A program made the translations under genes and the position numbers. DNA of 64,000 nucleotides, from contig CAMCWK010000001.1 of assembly GCA_945882615.1 (NCBI GenBank), forward strand, positions 1-64,000, given 5' to 3'. Positions 26,731 through 35,941 of the stretch are shown here, in pieces. The first letter of the stretch is position 1. Every line of letters starts with the position of its first letter. The stretch is from Rhizobium sp. Q54 (lineage in GTDB: Bacteria; Pseudomonadota; Alphaproteobacteria; Micropepsales; Micropepsaceae). The notes below the pieces were generated by a model that ran no database searches, had not been told where the DNA came from, and worked only from the letters and a program-made list of their open reading frames with translations.

Positions 26731-26803
26731 TGTTCCGTTGGTTAGCACGAATTAGCCTTGGTGCTTAACGCGGAGGCAACCCAGACGGGCGCCCAATCGC
26801 GCC

Positions 26804-27787
26804 ATGGCCGACCAAAGCTGCGGCCTTGAAGAGGCGATGCGCCTGGATGCGCTCGAGCGCCAGCAGATCACCGATACCCCGCGTGACGAGGCGTTCGACC
26901 GGGTGGTCCGGCTGGCCTGTGCCGCGCTGAGCGTGCCGATGGGCGCGATCAGTTTCATCGAAAGCGAACGGCAATGGATCAAGGCCGAGCAGGGGCTCGG
27001 TGTCCATGAAACGCCGCGCGACATTTCCTTTTGTACCCACGCCCTGACCGGCGACGATGTCATGGTGGTGGAGGATGCCAGCCGCGATCCGCGTTTCGCC
27101 AGCAACCCCTTCGTCATGTCCAGGGACGGCATCCGCTTTTATGCCGGGGCGCCGCTCACTACCAAGGAGGGCTACAAGCTCGGCACGCTCTGCGTCGTGG
27201 ATCGCATCCCGCGCAAGCTCCACAAGCGCGAACGTGATCTGCTCAAGGACATGGCCGCCATCGTGGTCAGCGAGATGGAGCTTCGCCGCCGGGCCGGCAC
27301 CGATGCCCTGACCGGGCTTTATACCCGCCGGTTTGTCGACGAACTGGGCATGCGCGAACTTATCCGCGCCAGGCGCGATGGTGAAAGTCTGACCGCCGCC
27401 TTCATCGATGCCGACAAATTCAAAAGCATCAATGAGACCTATGGCCATCCGATCGGCGATGCGGTGCTGCGCGCCATCGGTCCGGCCTGCCAGCGCGCGC
27501 TGCGCGCCACCGATATTCTGGGCCGCTATGGCGGCGAGGAGCTTGTGCTGCTGCTGCCCCGCACCAGCCTGCGACAGGCCATGCCGGTGCTGGAGCGGGT
27601 ACGTCAGGACGTCGAGGCGATGGCAATACCGGAACTCAAGGGTCGTTCGGTTACCGTCAGCATTGGTGCGGCGGAACTGGACGAAAACGATTTGACCATC
27701 ACCGATCTTCTGGGCCGTGCCAACCGGGCACTGTTCCACGCCAAGCAGAGTGGGCGCAATCGCGTCGAGCTGGTGGTCGCGGCTTGA
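26804..27787 (+). CDS. GAF-GGDEF diguanylate cyclase
   Basis: A 327-aa cytosolic signalling enzyme that makes c-di-GMP. Residues of about 20-155 are a GAF sensor (VPMGAISFIESERQWIKAEQG, FYAGAPLTTKEGYKLGTLCV). Residues of about 165-325 are the GGDEF domain with DALTGLYTRR, AFIDADKFKSINETYGH (metal Asp) and an intact RYGGEEL active loop. An RATD inhibitory site lies five residues before GGEEL, so product inhibition is expected. The GAF ligand is unknown. Confidence 0.95.
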   Translation: MADQSCGLEEAMRLDALERQQITDTPRDEAFDRVVRLACAALSVPMGAISFIESERQWIKAEQGLGVHETPRDISFCTHALTGDDVMVVEDASRDPRFASNPFVMSRDGIRFYAGAPLTTKEGYKLGTLCVVDRIPRKLHKRERDLLKDMAAIVVSEMELRRRAGTDALTGLYTRRFVDELGMRELIRARRDGESLTAAFIDADKFKSINETYGHPIGDAVLRAIGPACQRALRATDILGRYGGEELVLLLPRTSLRQAMPVLERVRQDVEAMAIPELKGRSVTVSIGAAELDENDLTITDLLGRANRALFHAKQSGRNRVELVVAA

Positions 27788-27798
27788 TGTCCAATAGT

Positions 27799-27817
27799 CT
27801 CAAAGCTGCGCTTTGAG
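27799..27817. terminator. Short perfect hairpin after the diguanylate cyclase gene
   Basis: CTCAAAGC and GCTTTGAG pair around TGC, 11 bases after the stop. No T-run follows. A terminator role is possible but unproven. Confidence 0.35.
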
Positions 27818-27888
27818 GCGGTGGCGAAGCGCTTTCAAAACCTCTTCCGGCGTGCCAGATTTCCTCCCGGCTTGAACAGGGGAAATGG

Positions 27889-28398
27889 ATGGCGCGCAAA
27901 CAGATTTTCGGCATGGTCGCGGCCGCGTTGGTTCTGACGCCGATGGCGGCGCTGGCAGGTCATGGCAAGGCCGGATTGTGGAATACCAGCAGCACCACCA
28001 ACATGGCGCTGGCCATGCCGCCGGACGTCGCGGCCAAGATGAAAGCCATGGGCATGGCGATGCCGAAGGCACAGACCTTTACCAGCCAGATGTGCATGAG
28101 CCAGGCGGAAGTCGATTCCAGCGCGCCGCCGCATATCGATCAGGGCGCCACCGGTTGTGTCACCAAGGTTCTCAGCGCCACCGCCAGCGCCATGACGGCG
28201 CAGATGACCTGCAACGGCCGCATGAAAGGGACCGGCACCATGAAGATCTCCTATCGCGGCGCCGAACACTATGAAGGCAGTTACGACTTCAAGGGCAGCG
28301 TGGAAGGAAATCCCACCAACATGACGACCACCTTCAAGGGCGATTGGGTAAAAGCCGACTGCGGTTCGGTGAAGCCCTATGCCTTGCGGACTCAGTGA
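27889..28398 (+). CDS. DUF3617 family exported protein
   Basis: A 169-aa protein with a signal peptide (MVAAALVLTPMAALA). The family pattern is seen: a GKAGLWNTSSTTN opening, a first Cys pair (TSQMCMSQ and GATGCVTKV), then MTAQMTCNGRMKGTGTMKISYRG and a final Cys. The spaced Cys suggest periplasmic disulfides. DUF3617 proteins have no assigned role. AGGGGAAATGG precedes the ATG. Its stop overlaps the GTG start of the sirtuin. Confidence 0.85.
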   Translation: MARKQIFGMVAAALVLTPMAALAGHGKAGLWNTSSTTNMALAMPPDVAAKMKAMGMAMPKAQTFTSQMCMSQAEVDSSAPPHIDQGATGCVTKVLSATASAMTAQMTCNGRMKGTGTMKISYRGAEHYEGSYDFKGSVEGNPTNMTTTFKGDWVKADCGSVKPYALRTQ

Positions 28399-29144
28399 TC
28401 GGCGACATCCAGCAGCTTGCCGGCCTGATCCGTTCCGCCCGCCGCACGGTGGTGTTCACCGGCGCGGGCATGTCCACCGAATCGGGCATTCCCGACTTTC
28501 GCTCTCCCGGCGGCATCTGGACCAAGATGATGCCGGTCGAGTTCCAGGATTATGTCCGCGATCCTGCGGCACGGCGCATCTCCTGGCAGCGCCGCTTTGA
28601 AATGGAAGAAACCTGGAACGCGGTCCAGCCCAATGACGGGCACCGGGCCGTGGCCGAACTCGTCGCCCAGGGCCGGGTCAGCCATGTCATCACCCAGAAT
28701 ATCGACGCCCTGCATCAGGCCTCTGGCGTGCCGGACGGACAGGTGATCGAACTGCACGGCAACACCTGCTACGCCAAATGCCTGGACTGCGGCACACGGG
28801 TCGAGATTTCCGACATCCGCGCCCATTTCGACGCCCATGGCGACGCTCCGGATTGCGCGGGGTGCGGCGGGATCGTGAAGACCGCCACCATCTCCTTTGG
28901 CCAGCCCATGCCGCAGGACGAAATGGCGCGGGCAGAAGCTGCAACCTTGGCCTGCGACCTGATGCTGGTGATGGGTTCGTCGCTGGCGGTGTATCCGGCG
29001 GCGGGGTTTCCGCTGATGGCCAAGCGCCGTGGCGCCCGGCTGGCGATCCTGAACCGGGACGAAACCCCACAGGACCGGTTGGCCGATCTGGTCGTAAATG
29101 CCGGTATTGGCCCCACAATGCGGGCGGTTATTGACCTTTTGTAA
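28395..29144 (+). CDS. cobB: NAD-dependent protein deacylase (sirtuin)
   Basis: A 249-aa Sir2-family lysine deacetylase. NAD-binding motifs are VVFTGAGMSTESGIPDFRS and ITQNIDALHQASG. The catalytic His lies in VIELHGN. The structural zinc is held by KCLDCG and DCAGCGG. GSSLAVYPAAGFP and LAILNRDETP close the Rossmann part. The GTG at 28395 overlaps the DUF3617 stop (GTGA), and the N-terminal fold begins only a few residues later, so it was preferred to the track start inside that gene. Confidence 0.94.
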   Translation: MIGDIQQLAGLIRSARRTVVFTGAGMSTESGIPDFRSPGGIWTKMMPVEFQDYVRDPAARRISWQRRFEMEETWNAVQPNDGHRAVAELVAQGRVSHVITQNIDALHQASGVPDGQVIELHGNTCYAKCLDCGTRVEISDIRAHFDAHGDAPDCAGCGGIVKTATISFGQPMPQDEMARAEAATLACDLMLVMGSSLAVYPAAGFPLMAKRRGARLAILNRDETPQDRLADLVVNAGIGPTMRAVIDLL

Positions 29145-29207
29145 GGCGGGTTGCCCGTACCTATATGATCGCTAGACTGCCCCAACCCCCGAATCCGGAG
29201 ACTGCCC

Positions 29208-29807
29208 TTGCGCCGCGCCGACGAAGATAGTGACGACAAAGAAGACAAGTCCCCGCGTCCGGACCCCCAATCGACCGAAATTGCCAAGGCGCTCTACAAG
29301 TCGCGCACGGTCCTGATCTTCGGCGAAGTGGACATGAAGATGGCCGAGCGGGTCACCGCCCAGCTTCTGGCCTATGCCGAGAGCGATGGCGACATCCGCG
29401 TCATCGTCAATTCGCCGGGCGGCCATGTGGAATCGGGCGACACCATCCACGACATGATCCGGTTCGTCGGCAACAAGGTGAAGGTCATCGGCACCGGCTG
29501 GGTCGCCAGCGCCGGCGCGCACATCTTCCTGGGCGCGAAAAAGGAAAACCGTTTCTGCCTGCCCTTTACCCGCTTCCTGCTGCACCAGCCGCTGGGCGGG
29601 GTGCGCGGCCAGGCCAGCGACATCACCATCGAGGCCGAGGAAATCCTCAAGATGCGCGCCCGCCTGATCAAGGAAATTGCCGACGAAACCGGACAGCCCT
29701 ACGAAAAGGTCGTGGCTGATACCGAGCGCAATTTCTGGATGGGCGCCGAAGACGCGGTCAAATACGGCCTCGCCGCCAAGGTCATCACCAACGCCAACGA
29801 TATCTAG
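29208..29807 (+). CDS. ClpP-like serine protease paralogue
   Basis: A 199-aa ClpP/crotonase-fold protease. The triad can be read: Ser in GTGWVASAGAHIF, His in RFLLHQPLGG and Asp in VVADTERNFWM. The fold starts after a charged N-terminus (RRADEDSDDKEDK) unlike housekeeping ClpP, and the Ser loop is GWVASAGA rather than the usual GQAASMGA. No Clp ATPase is adjacent, so it is probably a second ClpP. The start is a TTG with GGAG seven bases upstream. The GH13 gene begins three bases after the stop. Confidence 0.88.
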   Translation: MRRADEDSDDKEDKSPRPDPQSTEIAKALYKSRTVLIFGEVDMKMAERVTAQLLAYAESDGDIRVIVNSPGGHVESGDTIHDMIRFVGNKVKVIGTGWVASAGAHIFLGAKKENRFCLPFTRFLLHQPLGGVRGQASDITIEAEEILKMRARLIKEIADETGQPYEKVVADTERNFWMGAEDAVKYGLAAKVITNANDI

Positions 29808-29810
29808 CCT

Positions 29811-31382
29811 GTGGCGGCAGCCTCTCCCTGGTGGAAGGGTGCTGCCGTCTATCAGGTCTATGTCCGCAGCTTTTGTGACGGCAATGGTGACGGGCAGGGC
29901 GATTTCGCCGGCCTGACGTCAAAGCTCGATTACATCAAGTCGCTGGGGGTGGATGCGATCTGGCTGTCGCCGGTCCATCCCTCGCCCAACCGCGACTGGG
30001 GCTATGACGTTTCCGATTATGACGGCGTGCATCCCGATTACGGGACACTGGAAGATTTCGCCGCGCTGGTGGATGCCGCCCATGCCCGCGGCCTGAAAAT
30101 CCTGCTCGACGAGGTTCTGGCCCATACGTCGGACGAACATGCCTGGTTCGCCGCCAGCCGCGACGGGGATGTCCAAAAGCGCGACTGGTATGTCTGGGCC
30201 GATCCGAAAGACGATGGCACGGTTCCCAATAACTGGCTGTCGGTGTTCGGCGGCCCGGCCTGGTCGTACCAGCCGGCGCGGCGGCAATATTATCATCACA
30301 AGTTCTTGCGCCAGCAGCCCAAGCTGAACTGGACGCAAGACGATGCGCGCGAAGCGGCGCTGCGGGTACTCGATTTGTGGCTGCAGCGGGGCGTGGACGG
30401 CTTTCGCCTGGATGTCGCCAACGCCTTCCTGCACGACACCAGGCTCACCGACAATCCGGCCATTCCCGCTGCGGCGCGCGGTGTGGCGGAATGGTCAGCC
30501 GCCGCCAACATGCAGCGCCATCTGAACGATTCCAACCTGGAGGAAAACCGGGCGTTGCTGGATGTCATTCGCCGCCGGGTGGATGCATTCGACAACCGCT
30601 TCGTGTTCGGGGAATTCTCCGAAGAGTTCGAACGTTCCGGCTGTTATCTGCCGCCGGAGGAGGGTCTGCATGCCGGCTACAATTTCGCGCTGCTGCTGGC
30701 CACCGACACGGCGGCCATTCGCGCCCATCTTCAAACCCTGGCGCGGTTTCCGGGGCACTGGCCCTGCATCGCCTTTTCCAATCACGACGTGATCCGCGCC
30801 GCCACCCGCTTTGGGCCCGATGCGGCCAAGGCGATGCTGGCGCTGCTCTGCGCCCTGCGCGGCACCATCCTGCTCTATCAGGGCGAAGAGCTGGGCCTGC
30901 CGGACGTGGAATTGCGCCGCGACCAGCTCAAGGACCCGGTGGGCGATCTTTATTATCCGCTGTTCAAGGGGCGCGACGGTTGCCGCACACCCATGCCATG
31001 GGATGCGTCCGCGCCCCATCTGGGTTTTACCAGCGGCACGCCCTGGCTGCCGCTGGGGCCATCCCATGCCGCACTGGCGGTCTCACGCCAGGAGCACGAT
31101 CCGGCCTCCCCATTGGCGTATACGCGCAAACTGCTGGCGGCGCGCAAAGGGCATCCAGCCCTGCGCACCGGCACCCTGATGCTGTTGCCGGGCGATGCCT
31201 TGGCCTTCGCCCGTGAAGCAGAGGGCGAACGGATTGTCTGCGTCTTCAATCCGGGCGAGGGCAGCGTCCGTTTCGATCTGCCCGGCCCCGCCCAAACGCT
31301 GGATTTGGGAACAGGCGAGGCGCGCCTGGTCGGCGCGGCCTTAGCGCTTGGTCCCGGCAGTGCGTGGTTCGGAACCCTCTAA
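29811..31382 (+). CDS. GH13 alpha-glucosidase
   Basis: A 523-aa glycoside hydrolase of the oligo-1,6-glucosidase/alpha-glucosidase branch. Conserved regions are AVYQVYVRSFCDGNGDGQGD, the catalytic Asp in GFRLDVANAFL, the acid/base Glu in FVFGEFSEEF and the transition-state Asp in FSNHDVIRA. A C-terminal beta-domain follows. No signal peptide is seen, so it acts on imported oligosaccharides. The start is a GTG. Its 3' end overlaps the convergent NifU-like gene by 42 bases. Confidence 0.93.
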   Translation: MAAASPWWKGAAVYQVYVRSFCDGNGDGQGDFAGLTSKLDYIKSLGVDAIWLSPVHPSPNRDWGYDVSDYDGVHPDYGTLEDFAALVDAAHARGLKILLDEVLAHTSDEHAWFAASRDGDVQKRDWYVWADPKDDGTVPNNWLSVFGGPAWSYQPARRQYYHHKFLRQQPKLNWTQDDAREAALRVLDLWLQRGVDGFRLDVANAFLHDTRLTDNPAIPAAARGVAEWSAAANMQRHLNDSNLEENRALLDVIRRRVDAFDNRFVFGEFSEEFERSGCYLPPEEGLHAGYNFALLLATDTAAIRAHLQTLARFPGHWPCIAFSNHDVIRAATRFGPDAAKAMLALLCALRGTILLYQGEELGLPDVELRRDQLKDPVGDLYYPLFKGRDGCRTPMPWDASAPHLGFTSGTPWLPLGPSHAALAVSRQEHDPASPLAYTRKLLAARKGHPALRTGTLMLLPGDALAFAREAEGERIVCVFNPGEGSVRFDLPGPAQTLDLGTGEARLVGAALALGPGSAWFGTL

Positions 31383-31778
31383 AGCCTTCAGCGCGGCTTC
31401 CAGGGGGAGCAGCACACAGACATGCCGGCCGGGATGGGCGGCGACGCCGTCGAAGGCCGCATAGCCCGGCACCGGCGCCGGCCCGCCCGCAAGCATCCCC
31501 CGAAGGCCAAGAGCCAGCCGAGCCAGGCCGTCCTGGTCCTGGCCCGAGGCGGCATCCGCCAGCAGGGCCGCCGAAGCCTGGGTCAGGACGCAGGCTTGGG
31601 TCTGGTGGGCCAGGGCGGCGATACGGCCGTTGTCCAACTTCAGCTCTACCGTCACCCGGTCGCCGCAGGCGGGGTTGTGGGCGCTCCCCGAGGCATCGGG
31701 CGCGTCCAGCCGTCCGGCGCCCTTGGCGTCTGCCGCCAGCCGCAGGATCTCGCGGCGGTAAAGGGGATCATCGCTCAT
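31341..31778 (-). CDS. NifU/IscU-like iron-sulfur cluster scaffold
   Basis: A 145-aa protein of the NifU N-terminal family. The three cluster-binding cysteines are at HNPACGDRV, QTQACVLTQAS and RHVCVLLPLEA, spaced as in IscU/SufU. The ATG at 31778 has AAGGTG upstream and is preferred to the GTG at 31790. No other suf or isc gene is adjacent. It converges on and overlaps the GH13 gene. Confidence 0.88.
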   Translation of the reverse strand: MSDDPLYRREILRLAADAKGAGRLDAPDASGSAHNPACGDRVTVELKLDNGRIAALAHQTQACVLTQASAALLADAASGQDQDGLARLALGLRGMLAGGPAPVPGYAAFDGVAAHPGRHVCVLLPLEAALKALEGSEPRTAGTKR

Positions 31779-31872
31779 GGCCACCTTCACACGTCACCTG
31801 AGGACGTAAGTCAAACCCATTGGGAAATAGAGGTTTTCTAATTTCAGAGGGCCGGGTTGTTGTCAGCGCCAA

Positions 31873-33237
31873 CTAGGCCGCAGTGCGCGGCAGGTGCATG
31901 CGGGCGCGCAGGCCCCCGCTGGGACGGTTCTCCAGCATCACTTGCCCGCCATGGCCTTCCGCGATCGCCTTGACCAGGGTCAGGCCCAGGCCGGTGCCGC
32001 CGGTGGCTTCGTTGCGCGAGCTTTCCAGCCGGACGAAGGGCTCGAACACCCGCTGGCGGTCGATCTCGGGAATGCCGGGCCCCTCATCCTCGACCACCAC
32101 GTCATAGCCATCGCCGGTGCTGGCGATCCGCACTTCCGCCTTGTGGCCATAGGCCACCGCATTCTCGACCAGATTGCGCACGGCCCGCTTGATCTCGTTG
32201 GGCCGGCAGGAAATGGGCGCGGGCGAATGATTGGCCCAGCTGACCGGCTCGCCGATCTCGTCCAGATCGGTGCAGAGGCTTTCCACCAGCGCCGACAGGT
32301 CCACATTGCGCCGCTGCTCACCGCCGGCGCCCTTGGCCGCCGCCAGCACCTGTTCGGTCAGGGCCTGCAATTCGTCGAGATTGCGCATCAACCCGTCGCG
32401 CAGTTCGTCGTCCTTGATGAATTCCAGATTGATCCGCATCGCGGTGAGGGGGGTACGCAGGTCGTGGCCCACCGCCGACAGCAGATGCCGCTGGCTCTCC
32501 AGCGTCTTGGTGACCTTTTCGGCCATGACGTTGAAGGCGGCGGCGGCATTGCGCACGTCATCGGGCCCCTGTTCGGCGACATGGGGCGTGGTCGATCCGA
32601 CGGCGACGGCGGCCGCGGCGCTGGTGAGTTCGGACAGGGGGCGCACGACCCGTCGCGCCATGAAGGCGGCGCCAGCCGATGCCAGGATGCCCGCTACCAG
32701 AGCTGCCACCATGATCTGGACGGGCCAGACCGGGGTGGGGCGGATACGAACACCACTAATCGAGGTTTGCGAGTCGATGGGAACTATTGTCTGGATCAAC
32801 TCGGTGTTCGAACCAAGCGCGCGAGGGCTGAAGGGCCGCAATTCTTCCGGGATACTGGCCAGCGGCTGATGCAGATGCACCCGCACAGCGTTCCTGCGCG
32901 GATGGTCCTGCGGAAGGGCGTCCGCGAGACGCCTGGCCAGCGCGGCTTCCTCTGCGGTCATCGGCCGGGAAACGTAACCTTTGGCTTCGCGGAAGCGCCA
33001 TTGCACCCGGCTCATATTCTGCATCACCACCAAGCGTGATGATTGCGGCACCTGTCGAACCGTCGCGGCGACCGCCGCGGTGCGGTCGATCATACGGTCC
33101 GTGTTGAAGTTGCGGGTCTGGGCTTCGCTGTTTTTATAGAAATAGATCGCGACGCCGATATTGGAAATCGCCACGGCGGCGGCGGTCACCAGCACCAACT
33201 GCACCACCAGGGTGCGCGGCCAGAATCTGAAACGCAT
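31873..33237 (-). CDS. EnvZ-like sensor histidine kinase
   Basis: A 454-aa inner-membrane kinase. One membrane helix lies near residues 10-30 and another near 180-200, enclosing a ~140-residue periplasmic sensor. A HAMP linker (ARRVVRPLSELTSAAAAVA) follows. The H-box is SAVGHDLRTPLTAMR. The ATPase domain has NLVENAVAYG (N box), DEGPGIP (G1) and GGTGLGLTLVKAI (G2). It sits 26 bases downstream of its response regulator in a shared operon. The signal is unknown. Confidence 0.95.
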   Translation of the reverse strand: MRFRFWPRTLVVQLVLVTAAAVAISNIGVAIYFYKNSEAQTRNFNTDRMIDRTAAVAATVRQVPQSSRLVVMQNMSRVQWRFREAKGYVSRPMTAEEAALARRLADALPQDHPRRNAVRVHLHQPLASIPEELRPFSPRALGSNTELIQTIVPIDSQTSISGVRIRPTPVWPVQIMVAALVAGILASAGAAFMARRVVRPLSELTSAAAAVAVGSTTPHVAEQGPDDVRNAAAAFNVMAEKVTKTLESQRHLLSAVGHDLRTPLTAMRINLEFIKDDELRDGLMRNLDELQALTEQVLAAAKGAGGEQRRNVDLSALVESLCTDLDEIGEPVSWANHSPAPISCRPNEIKRAVRNLVENAVAYGHKAEVRIASTGDGYDVVVEDEGPGIPEIDRQRVFEPFVRLESSRNEATGGTGLGLTLVKAIAEGHGGQVMLENRPSGGLRARMHLPRTAA

Positions 33238-33263
33238 GTTCAGTCCTTAGTTTCTCATGGCCA

Positions 33264-33992
33264 TCAGGCCATTTCAGGTTCCATCGCGAAGATGTAACCG
33301 CCTCCCCAGACGGTCTTAATATAGCGCGGATTCTTGGGGTCGGGCTCGATTTTCTTGCGCAGCCGGCTGACATGATTGTCGATTGAGCGGTCGAACAGAT
33401 CGGCATCGCGCCCCTTGGTCAGGTCCAGCAGCTGGTTGCGGGTGAGGGCGATCTTGGGCCGCTCCAACAGCGCCGACAGCAAACGGAATTCGCCGCTGGA
33501 CAAGGGCAGGGCCACGCCATCCGGGCCGATCAGTTCGCGCTGGCCGGTGTCCAGCATCCAGTCGCCGAAGCGCACCCGCTCGGCGCCGGGCGGTTTCTGG
33601 CGCGGCGGCAGCGCCTGGGTGCGGCGCAGGACAGCCGCCACCCGCGCGATCAGCTCACGCGGCGAAAAGGGCTTGGCGATGTAATCGTCGGCGCCCATTT
33701 CCAGGCCGATGATGCGGTCCACTTCCTCGCCGCGCGCCGTCAAAAGGATGACGGGAATCTGGGTGGTCTCGCGGATGGAGCGGCACAGGCTCAGTCCGTC
33801 TTCGCCCGGCATCATGATGTCCAGCACCACCAGGTCGATGGCGGCGCCCTTCATCACCTTGCGGGCGCTGGCGGCATCCGGGGCGGTGGTGGCGCGATAG
33901 CTGTGTTCGCGCAGATAGCGCGCCAGGGGCTCGCGGATATCGCGTGCATCCTCCACCAGCAGGATATGCGGCTTGGCTTCTTCCTTGATCAT
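33264..33992 (-). CDS. OmpR-family response regulator
   Basis: A 242-aa DNA-binding regulator. The receiver domain carries the acidic pocket LLVEDARDI, the phosphoacceptor Asp in LVVLDIMMPGEDG, Thr in VILLTARGEE and Lys in DDYIAKPFSPREL. The OmpR winged-helix domain shows GEFRLLSALLERP and DRSIDNHVSRLRKKIEPDP, ending with YIKTVWGGGYIF. The ATG at 33992 was used; the 355-aa track ORF extends into unrelated sequence. It pairs with the kinase immediately downstream. Confidence 0.95.
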   Translation of the reverse strand: MIKEEAKPHILLVEDARDIREPLARYLREHSYRATTAPDAASARKVMKGAAIDLVVLDIMMPGEDGLSLCRSIRETTQIPVILLTARGEEVDRIIGLEMGADDYIAKPFSPRELIARVAAVLRRTQALPPRQKPPGAERVRFGDWMLDTGQRELIGPDGVALPLSSGEFRLLSALLERPKIALTRNQLLDLTKGRDADLFDRSIDNHVSRLRKKIEPDPKNPRYIKTVWGGGYIFAMEPEMA

Positions 33993-34096
33993 CAGGCGCA
34001 ATTTTGCTGTCACGCCATGCTCCCGCGCAAACAAGGATTTGTCGCAAACCCTGTCGAATGCGGGAGTTTCGCCTCTTTGCACCAAAATAGAAACGT

Positions 34097-34234
34097 CTAG
34101 ATGGTCACGACCAGGAACAGCAGCAAAATCACCACCACGCCCGCCAGGCCGGCAATCCAGACGGTGGGCGCGGAACTGGGCGCCGGTCGAGGCGCGGTCT
34201 TGGGCGGCGGCTGGGAGCGGGAAGGGGACGACAT
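34097..34234 (-). CDS. Small single-pass membrane protein
   Basis: A 45-aa ORF: a Pro/Ser/Lys-rich N-terminus followed by one hydrophobic helix ([19 protein letters not shown]) to the C-terminus. AGGAA lies six bases before the ATG. It lies upstream of the two-component genes on the same strand, about 100 bases away. Too short for homology judgement; kept because of the ribosome-binding site and clear helix. Confidence 0.5.
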   Translation of the reverse strand: MSSPSRSQPPPKTAPRPAPSSAPTVWIAGLAGVVVILLLFLVVTI

Positions 34235-34378
34235 CGCGGGTTCCTGGGCTGGATCGGCATACTGGCCCAGCCCGACGCCCGGTACACCCCTGCATTTCGT
34301 CTCTATTCTCCTCTTTGCGGCGCCGGCCCAATAAGGCAGGATTGTGGCGAGCGCCGTAACAACAACCCTGGGGGGGGC

Positions 34379-34882
34379 ATGGAGGATGCAGGCGGCCGGA
34401 CCATCTCCGGCCAGGTCAAATGGTTCGACGCCCACAAAGGCTATGGGTTCATCACCGCGTCGGATGGCGAGGGTGACATCCTGCTGCACCAGACCTGTGT
34501 GCGCCAATCCGGCTTCAAGCAGGCGTTCGAAGGCGCCTCGGTAGTGTGCGAGGCCGTGAAGGGCCCGCGCGGCATGCAGGCCAGCCGTATCCTGTCGCTC
34601 GACAATTCCACCGCCCAGGTGATGCCCACGGAGAGCGAGCGCGGACCGCGCTATGTAGCGGAGGCCCGCGGTCCGGCCTTTGAAGGCACGGTAAAATGGT
34701 TCAACCGCGCCAAGGGTTATGGTTTTGTCAGCCGCGGACCCGGCACCGCCGATATCTTCGTCCATATGGAAACCTTGCGCCGCTGCAATATCCGCGAGCT
34801 GCAGGAAGACCAGAAAGTCGAAGTGCGGGTGGGCGATGGCCCCAAGGGCGAACTGGTCGTCGAAATCGCCGTGCTGGACTGA
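34379..34882 (+). CDS. Double cold-shock-domain protein
   Basis: A 167-aa protein with two cold-shock domains. The first begins [19 protein letters not shown] with [10 protein letters not shown]. The second begins [19 protein letters not shown] with [10 protein letters not shown]. Both contain the RNP1-like K-G-Y-G-F and the D-I-hydrophobic-V/L-H strand that bind single-stranded nucleic acid. Tandem-CSD proteins of this size are common in alphaproteobacteria and act as RNA chaperones in stress or stationary phase. Confidence 0.93.
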   Translation: MEDAGGRTISGQVKWFDAHKGYGFITASDGEGDILLHQTCVRQSGFKQAFEGASVVCEAVKGPRGMQASRILSLDNSTAQVMPTESERGPRYVAEARGPAFEGTVKWFNRAKGYGFVSRGPGTADIFVHMETLRRCNIRELQEDQKVEVRVGDGPKGELVVEIAVLD

Positions 34883-34930
34883 AATCTGGCGCAATTGCAT
34901 TTGGGCGCGTGCCTATCGATAGTCCCGGCC

Positions 34931-35722
34931 ATGCGATTGCTGCTTTGCCTCGTACTGCTGACGCTTTGCGCCGCCCCGGCAATGGCGCAGAAATGTCCCG
35001 TTCCCCAAACCCTGTCCTTTCGCGTGGAAAAGCAGATCCGCCGCGACACGCTGGGCTTTACGCAAGGGTTGGAAATGGACAAGGGCACGCTGCTGGAAGG
35101 CACCGGCAACCTGTTCGGCGACACAAGGATCAACCGCATCGATCCCAATACCGGCAAGGTCACGCAGCTGATGAATGCCGGCAAGCGCTATTTCGGCGAA
35201 GGCGTGACCGTTCTGGGCGACCGCATCTATCAACTGAGCTGGCGCGAAGGGCGGGTCTTTGTGTTCGATCGTCAGCTGCGCGCGCTAGGACAGTTTGAAA
35301 ATCCGCGCGACGGCTGGGGCCTGACCAATGACGGCACGCGGCTGATCGCCAGCGACGGCTCCAGCCGGCTGTTCTTCCTCTCGCCGCAGGATTTCAAAAC
35401 CCTGGGCTCGGTGCGCGTGGTCCGGGACGGACGCTATCTCGATAATCTCAACGAGCTGGAATATGCCAAAGGCGCGGTCTGGGCCAATGTGTTCCAGGAC
35501 TGGGACGTGGTGCGGATCAATCCCGCCACCGGCTGCGTCGAGGCCCAGGCCGACCTCAAGCCGCTGCGGCTCAGGATGAACAGCGCGGAGCGCAAATATA
35601 TCGATTCCGAGTTCAATTTCGTGCCCAACGGCATCGCCCATGACCCGGCCACGGGGCAGTTCATTTTGACCGGAAAGAACTGGCCCAGCCTGTTTTTCGG
35701 GCGTTTTGTGGAGTTGCCTTGA
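34931..35722 (+). CDS. Glutaminyl-peptide cyclotransferase (plant/bacterial type)
   Basis: A 263-aa exported beta-propeller enzyme that converts N-terminal Gln to pyroglutamate. A signal peptide (MRLLLCLVLLTLCAAPAMA) precedes the fold. Family strings include FTQGLEMDKGTLLEGTG, INRIDPNTGKV, YFGEGVTVLGDRIYQLSWREG, DGWGLTNDGTRLIASDGSS and FVPNGIAHDPATGQFILTGK with the C-terminal LF. The ATG at 34931 was chosen because the signal peptide starts there. Confidence 0.92.
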   Translation: MRLLLCLVLLTLCAAPAMAQKCPVPQTLSFRVEKQIRRDTLGFTQGLEMDKGTLLEGTGNLFGDTRINRIDPNTGKVTQLMNAGKRYFGEGVTVLGDRIYQLSWREGRVFVFDRQLRALGQFENPRDGWGLTNDGTRLIASDGSSRLFFLSPQDFKTLGSVRVVRDGRYLDNLNELEYAKGAVWANVFQDWDVVRINPATGCVEAQADLKPLRLRMNSAERKYIDSEFNFVPNGIAHDPATGQFILTGKNWPSLFFGRFVELP

Positions 35723-35759
35723 TGCTCCCAGCCCGACCGTGTATTGGGGCGTTGGTGAC

Positions 35760-35836
35760 CGGAGCGTAGCGCAGCCTGGTAGCGCATCTGCTTTGGGAGC
35801 AGAGGGTCGTGTGTTCGAATCACACCGCTCCGACCA
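35760..35836 (+). tRNA. tRNA-Pro (TGG anticodon)
   Basis: The cloverleaf has acceptor CGGAGCG/CGCTCCG, anticodon stem TCTGC/GCAGA around TTTGGGA, and T arm GTGTG/CACAC with TTCGAAT. CCA is encoded. A weak promoter candidate (TTGATG, 17 bases, TATTGG) overlaps the stop of the preceding gene. Confidence 0.96.
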
Positions 35837-35868
35837 ATCATTTTTCCGCGAAACGCGGAAAAATGATT
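35836..35868. repeat. Perfect 33-base inverted repeat directly after tRNA-Pro
   Basis: AATCATTTTTCCGCG and CGCGGAAAAATGATT pair perfectly around AAA. It starts on the final A of the tRNA CCA, as does the repeat after tRNA-Glu, and has the same total length. GCCAAGGCCGGCGCGCGACAG follows, matching the sequence after the tRNA-Glu hairpin. Confidence 0.75.
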
Positions 35869-35941
35869 GCCAAGGCCGGCGCGCGACAGCGTAGTGAGCC
35901 GGCCGCGGCAGGCAGCACCAGTTGAGTTTTTGAGAGGCACC

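Noticed and set aside
33264-34331. 355-aa version of the response regulator
   Set aside because: The first 113 residues have no receiver similarity and run through the small membrane-protein gene and the gap after it; the receiver starts just after the ATG at 33992.
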